Shown here piece by piece: positions 48,586 to 58,389 of a DNA stretch of 64,000 nt. Positions within the stretch are counted from its first letter, which is position 1. Each line of letters opens with the position of its first letter. Origin of the DNA: an uncultured Bryobacterales bacterium (lineage in GTDB: Bacteria > Acidobacteriota > Terriglobia > Bryobacterales > UBA6623); assembly GCA_951813605.1 (NCBI GenBank), contig OX638379.1, positions 3,014,062-3,078,061 of the forward strand. The letters are read 5' to 3'. The translations under genes were made by a program, and so were the position numbers. The notes beneath the pieces are model-generated. The model was not told the origin of the DNA and did no database searches. It worked only from the letters and a program-made list of their open reading frames with translations.

Positions 48586-49899
48586 ATGACTGGCATGGAT
48601 CGGTTGCTGCTCTTATTCGCAATCGTGGCCAACGGGGCCGTGGCCAGCGATAGCTGGCCGCAATGGCGCGGCCCAAATGGCGACGGGACGACCTCTGCCA
48701 CAGGGCTTCCAGTAAGCTGGAGCACGACGGAAAACGTGGTATGGCGCACGAAGCTGCCCAGTTGGGCCGCGGCGACGCCGATCATTTGGGGCGATACGGT
48801 CTTCGTCACATCGGCGGAAGAAGGGTCCAGCCTCAACCGGCCGAATTCACGCCTGTTCGAGGGCGGCGATGCCAACCGCGACCAGCTCTACCTGATCGCC
48901 GTCGACCGCAAAACGGGGAAAGTCCGCTGGCAGCAGTCGATCGGGCACGGGAACCGTATCGGAAACAAGCAGAACATGGCCTCGCCGTCGCCGGTCACGG
49001 ACGGCGAGCGTGTTTGGGTGGCTAACGGCCACGGGGAGCTTCGCGCATTCGATTTTTCCGGGCGCCTGATCTGGATGCGCGACATGCAGAAGGACTACGG
49101 AAAGTTCGGAGTCCAGTTCGGATACGCTTCCTCGCCGCTCCTGCACGAAGGCGTGCTGTACCTGCAGAACCTGCAGGGTATGTACACAGACGACCCCTCG
49201 TACGTGCTGGCGATTGACGCCTCAGACGGCCGCACGATCTGGAAGGTCGACAGGCCGACAGATGGCGAGCACGAAACACCCGATTCCTATTCCACGGCTT
49301 CGCTGGCCAAGGTCGGCGATGGATTCATCCTGATCGTCGCAGGTGCCGGGTACGTTACAGGCCACGATCTGGAGACAGGTGAAGAAATCTGGCGCGGCGG
49401 GGGCTTGAATCCGAACAACGCGAGAAACTATCGCACGATCTCCTCGGCGCTGGTGGTCGACGACATCGTGCTCGTGCCGTCCAGGAGGCGGCCTTTCATC
49501 GCCTTCCGCACAGACGGCAAGGGCGATGTCACCGAGTCCAAGAAGCTCTGGTCGACCGACTACGGACCCGACGTACCGACTCCCACAAGCGACGGAGAGC
49601 GGCTCTACATCATCGACGACAGGGGCATCGCGCTCAGCCTGAAGGTGCGTGACGGCAGCACAGTGTGGGACCGCTCGAGGATTGAGCCGGGCACCTACAG
49701 CGCCTCGCCCTTGCTGGCCGACGGCAAGATCTACGCGATCAGCGAAGAGGGAACGACGACAGTGCTGAAGGCCGGGGACGTCTTTGAAATCCTAGCAGTG
49801 AACCGACTTGACGACTACACGCTGGCGTCGCCCGCCGCGGCGGGCAACCAGATCTTCATCCGGACGGCAGAATACTTGTACTGCATCGGAAGCAATTGA
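48586..49899 (+). CDS. PQQ-type beta-propeller repeat protein, exported
   Basis: The start is set at ATG 48586 (MTGMDRLLLLFAIVANGAVA), preceded by AAAGGAA, and opens a signal peptide. The mature protein begins WPQWRGPNGDGTTSATGLPV, the classical start of secreted PQQ_2/outer-membrane assembly-like propellers. It then has repeated blades with AxDxxTGKxxW motifs (LIAVDRKTGKVRWQQS, LAIDASDGRTIWKVD, GHDLETGEEIWRG). Related proteins are common in Acidobacteria and Planctomycetes and often lack a cofactor. Intact, divergent from the decayed astacin gene. Confidence 0.88.
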   Translation: MTGMDRLLLLFAIVANGAVASDSWPQWRGPNGDGTTSATGLPVSWSTTENVVWRTKLPSWAAATPIIWGDTVFVTSAEEGSSLNRPNSRLFEGGDANRDQLYLIAVDRKTGKVRWQQSIGHGNRIGNKQNMASPSPVTDGERVWVANGHGELRAFDFSGRLIWMRDMQKDYGKFGVQFGYASSPLLHEGVLYLQNLQGMYTDDPSYVLAIDASDGRTIWKVDRPTDGEHETPDSYSTASLAKVGDGFILIVAGAGYVTGHDLETGEEIWRGGGLNPNNARNYRTISSALVVDDIVLVPSRRRPFIAFRTDGKGDVTESKKLWSTDYGPDVPTPTSDGERLYIIDDRGIALSLKVRDGSTVWDRSRIEPGTYSASPLLADGKIYAISEEGTTTVLKAGDVFEILAVNRLDDYTLASPAAAGNQIFIRTAEYLYCIGSN

Positions 49900-50391
49900 C
49901 ACTCGCCCGCTTCCGTGGTCGCTGGTTGAACTGAGGACTCGGCAGTCTTGTCGCAGGTTTCTCAGAGCCCGGCTTGCGGCTTCAGGCCGGGCGTGTGCCC
50001 AGGGTTCCAACGCCGTTGTGGCGTCCCACGCACACCCCCTCGACGACAACTGTTCCAGCAATCGAGCTTGGCAGGCACCACGGAGGCTAGCAGCGCTTGA
50101 GAAGCTCTCCAGCCCCGAACGCTCCAACGCGCCCGACGGCGTGACGAGCCCACTAGAGCCTCCCGGGCGAGTTCACTGCGAGCATCTGATCGTCTCACGA
50201 CGCAGTCCAACTCGGCCGCGAGCGTGATGCGGAGTGCATCGCTCTCCGGAACGCATCGGGCTGCCTTCGCTGCACTATCCGGAAAATGTCTCGTGCGAAC
50301 CGGGGTTTCAGTTCTCAATCTGGTTAGCAAGACTCGCAAGGAGGCTACTGGTGACACGAATGACTATCTTGGACCCTTCATAATTACTGTA
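49900..50391. other. Intergenic, no gene recognised
   Basis: About 490 bp of GC-rich sequence changes near 50370 to AT-rich promoter-like DNA. Open frames on both strands look like composition artefacts. No tRNA-like cloverleaf seen. Confidence 0.45.
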
Positions 50392-50408
50392 TTGAGTAAA
50401 AATACTCA
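50392..50408. promoter_or_regulatory. Operator-like dyad before the AAA_14 ATPase gene
   Basis: Perfect arms TGAGTA and TACTCA flank AAAA, ending 18 bp upstream of the GTG start at 50427, in an otherwise AT-rich segment. The location overlaps the expected promoter, so a regulator-binding site or autoregulatory element is plausible. A hairpin in the leader RNA is the alternative. Confidence 0.5.
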
Positions 50409-50426
50409 GTGTAGTAAAATAATCTT

Positions 50427-51677
50427 GTGCCTGGCTATCGCCATCCGAATGTCGCCGAATTGGTGAAGCGCATGCGCGAAGAGCCCACACACCTGATTCT
50501 CGTCACCGGTCCAAGGCAGACAGGCAAGACGACGGCCGTGCTTCAGGCATTGAAAGAAGTCCGTCTACCGAGTCACTACGTCGCTGTGGATCAACCCGAC
50601 CACGGTGTTTTCTCAGGAGTCCCTGCCGATACATCGGCTGGAATGTCTCCGTTCGGAAGGCGGGATGCACGCTGGCTGGTGCATGTTTGGGAAAGCGCAC
50701 GGACTCAAGCCGCTCGATCAGATTGCGGGCTTGTACTTGTGTTCGACGAAATCCAGCAGATTCCCAACTGGGCGCGCGCGGTGAAGGGCCTTTGGGACAC
50801 CGATCGTCGAAACGGCTCGTCCTTGCGAGTCGCGATACTCGGATCAGCGCCCCTTCTAATGCAAAAAGACCTAGGCGAAAGCTTGGTAGGTCGTTTCGAG
50901 ACCCTGCAATTCACGCACTGGTCGCTTCTGGAAATGTCCAAGGCGTTTGGCTTCGGCCTGGATCAGTACGTGTATTTCGGTGGCAGCCCCGGTTCGGCGC
51001 ATATCCGAGATCCGATCCGCTGGAGACGGTATGTCCAGACTGCATTGGTCGAACCCGTGATCCAACGGGATGTCCTTGGCATCACGCGAGTCGACAAGCC
51101 GACGCTCCTGAAGCGGGTATTCGAGTTCGGCAGCCGTCGGTCCGGCCAGATTCTCTCTTACAACAGCATGCTGGGGCAATTGCAAGACGCGGGCAACACG
51201 ACCACGCTGGCTCGCTATCTGGAACTCCTGTCGGCCGTTGGATTACTAGCGGGTCTTGAGAAATATTCCGGAAGCTTCGTGCAGGTCAGGAAGTCCAGTC
51301 CCAAGCTCAACGTGCTTAACACGGCCTTCGCGGGCGCGTACTCGGACCTCACGTTCATGCAAGCCAAGGCGGACAGGACGTTCTGGGGGCATCTGGTCGA
51401 AAGCGCCGTTGGCGCACATCTCTTGAATACTGCAAGGATAGACGGCACTCGAATCTACTACTGGAAAGGGAGACATTCGGAGGTGGATTTCGTTCTGCGA
51501 CGCGGTCCGCACCTTGTGGCGGTGGAAGTCAAAAGCGGGAGACGTCTCCGCAGCACGCGTGGCCTGCGCGAATTCTCTCGGAAGTTCCCGCGCGCTAGGA
51601 ATCTTGTTGTCGGGGCAGATGGCGTGCCGTTGGCCGAGTTCTTGAGCGCCCCTGCCGGTTGCTGGGCCGAGGAGTAG
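50427..51677 (+). CDS. AAA_14/DUF4143 ATPase
   Basis: The 416-residue protein uses a GTG start. Walker A is VTGPRQTGKTTAVL at about 26-39, Walker B is VLVFDEIQQIPNW at about 103-115, and sensor region AILGSAPLLM is followed by GRFETLQFTHWSL. The C-terminal DUF4143 domain ends with the nuclease-like core SEVDFVLRRGPHLVAVEVKS. AAA_14/DUF4143 ATPases are widespread, often under phase-variable or autoregulated control, and their role is poorly known. It is followed after 4 bp by the large NTPase gene with a clear RBS, so the two are almost certainly co-transcribed. Confidence 0.88.
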   Translation: MPGYRHPNVAELVKRMREEPTHLILVTGPRQTGKTTAVLQALKEVRLPSHYVAVDQPDHGVFSGVPADTSAGMSPFGRRDARWLVHVWESARTQAARSDCGLVLVFDEIQQIPNWARAVKGLWDTDRRNGSSLRVAILGSAPLLMQKDLGESLVGRFETLQFTHWSLLEMSKAFGFGLDQYVYFGGSPGSAHIRDPIRWRRYVQTALVEPVIQRDVLGITRVDKPTLLKRVFEFGSRRSGQILSYNSMLGQLQDAGNTTTLARYLELLSAVGLLAGLEKYSGSFVQVRKSSPKLNVLNTAFAGAYSDLTFMQAKADRTFWGHLVESAVGAHLLNTARIDGTRIYYWKGRHSEVDFVLRRGPHLVAVEVKSGRRLRSTRGLREFSRKFPRARNLVVGADGVPLAEFLSAPAGCWAEE

Positions 51678-51681
51678 CGCG

Positions 51682-54600
51682 ATGCCGGTGATTCAAAGGA
51701 GATTCACCGAGATTCGGGACAGTGGCAGCCAAGCTGCAACCCGCGTCAAGGGTCTGGCCGACGTTCGCGAATTGCGGGCATACGTGCTTCTGGGCGGGCC
51801 AGGGGCAGGAAAGACAACGGCTTTCCGCCAAGAGGCTCGACAGACTGATGCGTGCTTCGTGACAGCCAGAGACTTCATTTGTCTAGAGCGGGCGCAATGG
51901 GGCTCGGGCACGGTGTTCATTGACGGATTGGACGAGATGAGGGTGGGTTCCTCCGACCCGCGGATGCCCATGGATCAGATTCGTAGCAAGCTGAGCCAAT
52001 TGGGTTGTCCAAGGTTCCGGATTTCCTGCCGCGCAGGCGAATGGCTGGGTTCGAATGATCGCGACTCCCTCAAGGCTTTGACGGACGGCGACGAGGTCCG
52101 GGTGTTTCGTTTGGAACCGCTGGGCGAAGAGGAAATTCGCAAGTTATTGAATGGACAACACGATGCCGAGGAATCCGAGCGGATCCTTCAAGGTGCCAAG
52201 CAAAGAGGGCTCCTGAGCTTGCTCGGTAATCCCCTTAGCCTCGAGCTGCTGGCGGGCGCTCTATCAGGCGCTGACTGGCCGCAGACCAGAACGGAACTAT
52301 TCGAACTTGCTTGCGAGAAGTTCCTCTTCGAGCGGAACCGAGAGCATGTTGACGCGACGGCAGGAAGGATCAATGCTCGAGCTGTTCTGGGAACGGCTGG
52401 GCAGCTCTGCGCCTTCCAGTTACTAACGGGAAAACGAGGCTACGTTCGGACGGGAGTTTCGACCGCCCGTGATTTCATCGCGCTGAGCCAACTAGGACCA
52501 ATGGACGACAGCGTCTTAAACCAAGCGATTGGGTCGCGGCTCTTCGAATCGCCGGACGCTCCCGGTCAATTCGTCCCGATTCACCGCCAAGTTGCCGAAT
52601 TCGTCGCGGGCCGGTACCTAGCTGCGCTGATCCGCGACGGATTGTCCGTTGGAAGAGTCCTGTCGTTGGCCTGCGGTTACGACGGACGCGTGGTTTCGGA
52701 GTTTTCCGGCGTGACGGCATGGCTTGCAGCACAATGCAAGAAAAGCCGATCGCAAATCATAGATTGTGACCCGCTAGGAACTCTCTTGCACGGAGATGTC
52801 AAAGGGTTCTCGCCCCAAGAGAAGAGCGCTTTGGTCCAACGTGTCGCCCAGCAGCTTCTAGGGAAAGACGATTACCACCGTCTGATCTCAAGTAGAGATG
52901 CAAATGTCGAAGACCTTGCTACCCCTGACATGGCTGGCGTGTTTCGACGGTACTTGGCAACCCCGGTCACGAACGATTGCGATCTGCGCGCCACGCTTCT
53001 TGTCTTGAGGTCCCTTCAGTTCGAAGCCGTAGTCAGCGGACTGACCTCGGATCTTCTCCGGATTGTCAGGGACGATCAGTGGCACACGGAGATCAGATCT
53101 CACGCTCTGAGGGCGTTCCTCAGACAATGCACGGATAAAGGCCAAGCCGCGCAGGACTTGACCGGCTTGCTTGAAGATTTGGCGAACGGGGATGTCCATG
53201 ACGAATACGACGAGCTGCTCGGCCTCCTATTGGACAAACTCTACCCTTCACTCCTGGGTCCGTCGGCTCTCGTCCGCTTCCTTAAGCCGCAAGAGCATAT
53301 CAACTTGAGCGGACGGTACAAGCTGTTCTGGTACGAGCTGCGCACTCGTGATACGGATAGCCGGCGGATCGCTGAACTTCTCGATTCTCTATGCGAGCGT
53401 TTGGCGCAAGTCCGAGAGCGGTTCACGAGTCGAGATCCGCGATTAGACTTCGTTTACAGACTACCCGGATCCCTCGTGGCACGATACCTGAGCACAGCTA
53501 CCGAAGAAGTAAATCCATTGCGCCTCTACAACTGGGTCGCGGTGTCATTTGTTCGTACGTTCGGCATTGACGTAGAAGACAAGAACATCATCAAGAATTG
53601 GATCGCTGATCATCCAGGCGCTCTTAGATCGATCGTTGACTGCGGACTCAAGCGCTGTGCGGAAGCTGGTGGATCAGACGATCATGCTCGGGAATTCCGA
53701 ACAATACTCGATAGCTTAGATAGCCCGAGACAACTTGTCGAGTGGCTGCACGAGCAGTCGTTGAGCGCCTCTGACCCGGGTATCGGGGAATCGCTCTTGC
53801 AGCTGTCCGAGCGTGGCATTGAAATCGGCGATGCGTTCGACGGGCCTTCTGCAAAGAGAGTTGAAGCGGAAGACGCAAATGACTCGCTCCCTACCGACTC
53901 GGTTCGAGAGATGGAACTCGAGCGACCAATTGGCTCCAAACTGCTTGTTGCTGCAACTGACGAGGAGCACCATGTCGAGCCGTGGCAAGAAGAATGGCGA
54001 GTGACCGTACGCAGAAACCAAGAGGCACTGCGAGCCAACCGATGTCCGCCATCGATCCTCAACGGTCTTGCGAACGCCTATTTTGGTCAGATGATTCTAC
54101 TGGACGGCAAAACCCCCACCGAACGGCTCCGCAGTCTGCTGGGCGACCAGTCCTTAGTCGACGCGGCGCTTGGCGGGCTGAGAGGCACTGTTCATCGCGA
54201 CGACATTCCAAGCAGTCGGGAGATCGTAAACCTTGTCAAGGACGACTTGATACATCCCCTTGCTTACCCGTTCCTGGCAGGCTTGGCAGAGATCGACCAT
54301 GCGCAGGGCAAGGTTGAGAGTCTCCTTGACCAACAACAACTTGGAATAGCACTAGCCATCCACTACGCTGCGCGGGTAAGCGATCCGGAGCCCTATCGGA
54401 CCGAGGCACGGGGCGGTTCGGCCCAAGGATCGCCACCTTGGCACCGATCCCTGCTGCAATTCGAACCCGGCCTTGTTGCGGAAGTGCTTGTCAAAGTGGC
54501 TCGAGCCGAGATTTCGAAAGGCTTCGTCCTCTTCCATGTCCTGCACCAGCTAGAGGTTTCGCCCGACCATGCCGGAGTCGCACGGCTTGCGTGCCTGCCG

Positions 54601-55776
54601 CTACTACGCTCGATTCCACCACGGTCAAACGTTACGCAAATGGACGGACTCGCTTGTCTGTTGAGAGCCGCAATCCAGTATTGCGATCCCGATGAGCTTG
54701 TCGCTCTAATCGATCAGAAGCTGAGCCTGTCGACCATGCACGCGGGGCAGCGGGTCTATTGGCTGACAGCTGGTCTCTTCGTTACTCCCACGAAATACAG
54801 GAAAGAGTTAGTCAAGGCTCTTGCAGACAAGGAGATGCTTATCTCCCGTCTCATAGACCTTGCCGTTGGATCAGCATGGGATCCTCCTTTGGAAATGCTC
54901 GACACGCTATCTCTCGAATGCTTGATCCGAGCCGTGGGAAAGCTGCACATACCGCTTGGCAGACATCCGTTACGTATCGCAGGGTCGCTCTTCGGAGAGG
55001 AGCTCGTCAAACTCCTAAGCAAAGACCCCTCCACAGAAGCCTCGGCTGCACTGGCGAGGCTTTCGCAGTCAACCGATTTGCAAGCGTGGAGACACCGTAT
55101 GCGAGAAGGGCAGGTCCAGCAGGCAGAAATCCGGCGTGCGGCTAGCTTTCGCTACGTGTCGACCCGTGATCTGCGTCGCACCCTACGCAACCAGCAGCCC
55201 GCCAGCGCTGCTGATCTCGCGGCTCTCACCGCAGATCTCTTGGAAGGAATCGCGCGGACAATCAGGGACGGGAACACTTCGGGCTGGCGTCAGTACTGGG
55301 ACTTTGATAAAGGCAAGCACCCATTGAAACCCAGACACGAAGAATTGTGTCGGGACTCTTTGCTATCGACCCTTCAGCGAGAACTGCTGCCCCTGGAGAC
55401 TGATGCGCTACCGGAGGGTCATTACGCTGGCGACAGGCGCGCCGATATTCGTGTGTCCTACGGTGAATTCAATTTGCCGGTAGAAATCAAGAAGAGTCTC
55501 CATCGACAACTTTGGTCGTCCATACGGAATCAGCTGGTTCGCCACTACACCCGAGATCCCGGGTGCGATGGTTATGCAATCTATGTCGTCCTCTGGTTTG
55601 GTGCGGATACAGCCCAGCCCTCACCCGAAGGGAGCCGTCCGCGCAGTGCCAACGATCTCAAGAATTCGCTAGAAGACAAGCTTACAGCGAGCGAGAGACT
55701 CAAGATATCCATTGTTGTGATCGATGTGGAGAACCGAGTCCACTCGCAGGCGGCAGCTGTCCGATCGGTCCCTTGA
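51682..55776 (+). CDS. Large STAND/NACHT-like NTPase with C-terminal PD-(D/E)XK-like domain
   Basis: The start ATG follows GAGGAG. Walker A is LLGGPGAGKTTAFRQEA at about 36-52, Walker B is TVFIDGLDEMRVG at about 77-89, sensor 1 is RISCRAGEWLG, and the GxP motif is LLGNPLSLELLAGAL, all typical of STAND/NACHT NTPases. About 300-1200 is helical repeat-like sequence, a plausible sensor. At about 1252-1275 RRADIRVSYGEFNLPVEIKK with a later QLVRHY resembles a PD-(D/E)XK core with Asp, Glu and Lys. In described Avs proteins the nuclease effector is N-terminal, and here it is C-terminal. Phage defence is inferred from architecture, not proven. Partner is the preceding AAA_14 gene. Confidence 0.82.
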   Translation: MPVIQRRFTEIRDSGSQAATRVKGLADVRELRAYVLLGGPGAGKTTAFRQEARQTDACFVTARDFICLERAQWGSGTVFIDGLDEMRVGSSDPRMPMDQIRSKLSQLGCPRFRISCRAGEWLGSNDRDSLKALTDGDEVRVFRLEPLGEEEIRKLLNGQHDAEESERILQGAKQRGLLSLLGNPLSLELLAGALSGADWPQTRTELFELACEKFLFERNREHVDATAGRINARAVLGTAGQLCAFQLLTGKRGYVRTGVSTARDFIALSQLGPMDDSVLNQAIGSRLFESPDAPGQFVPIHRQVAEFVAGRYLAALIRDGLSVGRVLSLACGYDGRVVSEFSGVTAWLAAQCKKSRSQIIDCDPLGTLLHGDVKGFSPQEKSALVQRVAQQLLGKDDYHRLISSRDANVEDLATPDMAGVFRRYLATPVTNDCDLRATLLVLRSLQFEAVVSGLTSDLLRIVRDDQWHTEIRSHALRAFLRQCTDKGQAAQDLTGLLEDLANGDVHDEYDELLGLLLDKLYPSLLGPSALVRFLKPQEHINLSGRYKLFWYELRTRDTDSRRIAELLDSLCERLAQVRERFTSRDPRLDFVYRLPGSLVARYLSTATEEVNPLRLYNWVAVSFVRTFGIDVEDKNIIKNWIADHPGALRSIVDCGLKRCAEAGGSDDHAREFRTILDSLDSPRQLVEWLHEQSLSASDPGIGESLLQLSERGIEIGDAFDGPSAKRVEAEDANDSLPTDSVREMELERPIGSKLLVAATDEEHHVEPWQEEWRVTVRRNQEALRANRCPPSILNGLANAYFGQMILLDGKTPTERLRSLLGDQSLVDAALGGLRGTVHRDDIPSSREIVNLVKDDLIHPLAYPFLAGLAEIDHAQGKVESLLDQQQLGIALAIHYAARVSDPEPYRTEARGGSAQGSPPWHRSLLQFEPGLVAEVLVKVARAEISKGFVLFHVLHQLEVSPDHAGVARLACLPLLRSIPPRSNVTQMDGLACLLRAAIQYCDPDELVALIDQKLSLSTMHAGQRVYWLTAGLFVTPTKYRKELVKALADKEMLISRLIDLAVGSAWDPPLEMLDTLSLECLIRAVGKLHIPLGRHPLRIAGSLFGEELVKLLSKDPSTEASAALARLSQSTDLQAWRHRMREGQVQQAEIRRAASFRYVSTRDLRRTLRNQQPASAADLAALTADLLEGIARTIRDGNTSGWRQYWDFDKGKHPLKPRHEELCRDSLLSTLQRELLPLETDALPEGHYAGDRRADIRVSYGEFNLPVEIKKSLHRQLWSSIRNQLVRHYTRDPGCDGYAIYVVLWFGADTAQPSPEGSRPRSANDLKNSLEDKLTASERLKISIVVIDVENRVHSQAAAVRSVP

Positions 55777-56328
55777 CCGCAGAGAAGGCTATGGGGCACT
55801 GCCGATCCTGAAGGCATTCGGAGCGGATTGCCCATCGATCATTGGCGCGGCTGCCGCACTGCTCTTGCGGTCGCGCTCAAGCGCTTCGAGACGGTTGCAA
55901 GGTCATTGGCAAGATTGTCGACTAAGTCTGCCGATTGACGGCGGCCCATCCGATAAAGTGCGGCGCTTACGATGGTAGTTCACGCTTCGATTCGCTTATG
56001 TCGGCAGATATCGATCATTCGACATTCAGGAAGCGATGTTCTCGGTCGCTTGAGCCTGCGTTTACCTTCGGCCTCGCGACCGCGCATGCAAGTCACGGTC
56101 CAAGCACATACCGGAGCAGGCCTGTGCGGCGGCCCAATAGATCCTTTCAAAACTGGGGAGATCCTACGATTTCGAGCTTTGTACGGCGCATTGAGCGCAA
56201 GCCGCTCCCTCGCTGGACCTCTGTTGTTCAGTTCCGAAGACATATCGAACTCGTGCCTTCCAAGTGGCTGTGAAGGGATGAGGTCGAGGACTGTCGGCGC
56301 TCACGGGCTAAGGGTTGGTTTCGCGCAG
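55777..56328. other. No gene recognised
   Basis: About 550 bp after the large NTPase gene. Short open frames on both strands have no family resemblance or RBS. Confidence 0.45.
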
Positions 56329-56399
56329 TCAGCGCTGCCTTGAATCACCGCTCGGTGCGGCGCTGCACCTACACGGCCGACGAACATAAATGGTTCGAC

Positions 56400-56910
56400 C
56401 CCGGGTTAGGAAGCGCGCTTGGGTTGATCGACGACAGCACGCGGTGAAGAAGCTGCACCGGGTTTTCGCGTGGCCGGCTCCGGCGGACAGGCGAGAACTA
56501 CCCGACGAGCCTCTCGCCTGCGCCGCTCCTTGACACGGCGCCGCCGGGTCCGCAGCTGGCCCGCGGAAAACATCCTGGGGCGGTCCCGTCGCAGAGCGGC
56601 CGCGCCGCTCCAGGGCGGGCACCAGCAGGGGTATGAGCGCCTTGAGCCGCTTGCCGCACACGCGGTCCAACCCCTCCCCTAGCGGAATCGCTTCGGTCAC
56701 GGCTTGCTCGTAAACGCAGCGGCGCCCCCGCGGCTTGACGAGCTTCGGCCGAGTTCCGCCAAGAATCCTGATGGCATGATTGCGATCGTAATCCGCGAGG
56801 GCCACGAACCTGTCGAGAATGCGCCCCTTCTCTTTCGCTCCGCCGGCCTGATACCGCTCCGCTAAGGCGGCTGTCAACTCCCTTCGCGTTGCCGCGCCGG
56901 TCGTCCTCAT
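56400..56910 (-). pseudogene. Integrase-core transposase N-terminal remnant
   Basis: The ATG-started frame reads TRRELTAALAERYQAGGAKE, KGRILDRFVALADYDRNHAI and RILGGTRPKLVKPRGRRCVY, then CGKRLKALIPLLVPALERRG. This is the helical N-terminus of integrase-type transposases of the ISNCY/IS481-like group. The catalytic DDE domain is missing and the end shifts frame. A short piece such as IPLGEGLDRVCGKRL shows point changes. Confidence 0.6.
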
Positions 56911-57188
56911 CGTGCCTCCTCTGGCAACTGAAATTTCGAGGCGCCAATGGTATCCCAGTAGCAGCTCTTGCGAGGCAATGCACCTACAGCAACAATTGTT
57001 GCCAGCCAGTCAAACTCTTGGAATCAGCACGAGGCGCTGGATCGCACGGCAGACCGTCCGGCGGGCTAGCTGCCTGCGTCTGCTCAAGTCCATGCCGACG
57101 CATGGCATCGGCATTGCGCACTGATTGGCCGCCGATAAGTCCGCGCAGCGGTCGCGTCCGAGATTTCTGACCCTGTTACATTGGCTCC

Positions 57189-57641
57189 GTGCCGGACCTT
57201 GCAATCCGTCCACTCGAGGCCGACGACGAGGCGGACTGGCGCCGTCTCTGGACGCTGTATCTTGAGTTCTACGAGACATCGGTACCTGAGACGGTCTTCC
57301 AAGCGACCTTCGCGCGGTTGCTATCAGGCGCGCCGGATGAATACCGATGCCTGATAGCCCTGCGCGGACAGCGTCCCGTCGGCATCGCACACTTTCTCTT
57401 TCATCGGCACTGCTGGAGGGTGGAGAACGTGTGCTACCTCCAGGACTTGTACGTGGACGCGGAGGATCGTGGGACCGGGATCGGGCGCGCATTGATCGAA
57501 GCCGTTTACGCAGCAGCCGATGCGGAAGGCTGCCCTTTGGTGTACTGGCTCACCCAGCACTTCAATGCGGCCGGCCGGCGCCTGTATGACCGTATCGGCG
57601 AGTTGACGCCGTTTATCAAGTACAACCGGCCTCTGGCATGA
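57189..57641 (+). CDS. GNAT-family N-acetyltransferase
   Basis: The 150-residue protein starts at GTG. The GNAT fold is clear: N-terminal MPDLAIRPLEADDEADWRRL, beta-4 VENVCYLQDLYVDAEDRG, the acetyl-CoA loop RGTGIGRALIEAVYAAAD (R/QxxGxG/A), and C-terminal NAAGRRLYDRIGELTPFIKY. Substrate is unknown. The upstream RBS is weak. It lies alone among decayed transposon sequences. Confidence 0.88.
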   Translation: MPDLAIRPLEADDEADWRRLWTLYLEFYETSVPETVFQATFARLLSGAPDEYRCLIALRGQRPVGIAHFLFHRHCWRVENVCYLQDLYVDAEDRGTGIGRALIEAVYAAADAEGCPLVYWLTQHFNAAGRRLYDRIGELTPFIKYNRPLA

Positions 57642-58389
57642 GCCTGGGCATTCCAGGTTTGGGCCGTCTCAGGAGGAGCTGCAGCGCGGCATGGACGCGC
57701 GGTTCTCAGGCGGCGCCGCCGCGTCGGCCTGGCGGTGTGCGTCCCGCTGTGGTCGCCGCCACGGACCATGCTGCTGGGAGCGATCGGGGAGGCCCTGGGA
57801 GTTTTCCCGAATGGCTAGACGGTCTGGACCCTAGCCAGGGGATCGACGCCGCGGCACGGAAGCTGGCAGAGGAAGGGGTCTGGGCGGCGCTGGCGGAGCG
57901 GTCGGCGCCGAGGCCTCCCGTCCGCAAGAAGGCTTGGCACGGCGCCGGTCGCCGCCGCTGCCCTAGCCGGCGCTCCGACATGCCCGGCCGGCTTTCCCTG
58001 CGCGGAGGCCCGTCCGTGAGCCAGCCCGGCGGGCGCCGCGACGCGCTGATCGGCGGGCGGTGCTACGTCCAGATACGGGAGAGCGGCGGGCTGCCGTTGG
58101 CACACAAGTCGGGGCTTGAATCGCTCGGGCATGTACGAGCAGCATCGGATTGCGTCGTTTCCGACTGGGAAGGCAGAATGCGGGCAGTTCCGGCGCTGTT
58201 CGCAGAAAAACACTCTCACAGAGGTCGTCTAAGCGCACGCTGGACAATCTGACAGCCCGGCCCAGAGCCGGGAGTTCCGGCGCACCGCAGGCCGGCCTCG
58301 CCAGGGCATCGCGCCACATGTTGCGACACCGCAGCGCCGGGTCGCACAAGATACCGGGGGCGGGGGAGGTTCACGCGACAGGACGCGAC
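57642..58389. other. GC-rich stretch, no confident gene
   Basis: A frame overlapping the GNAT stop (ATGA at 57638) runs to 58252, but its composition is Arg/Gly/Pro-rich with no domain. Minus-strand and other-frame alternatives are equally possible (for example a short GLAVCVPLWSPPRTMLLGAI segment). I see no RNA gene. Confidence 0.4.

Noticed and set aside
57638-58252. An open frame overlapping the acetyltransferase stop
   Set aside because: Low-complexity Arg/Gly/Pro content without any domain. Coupling alone is insufficient evidence.
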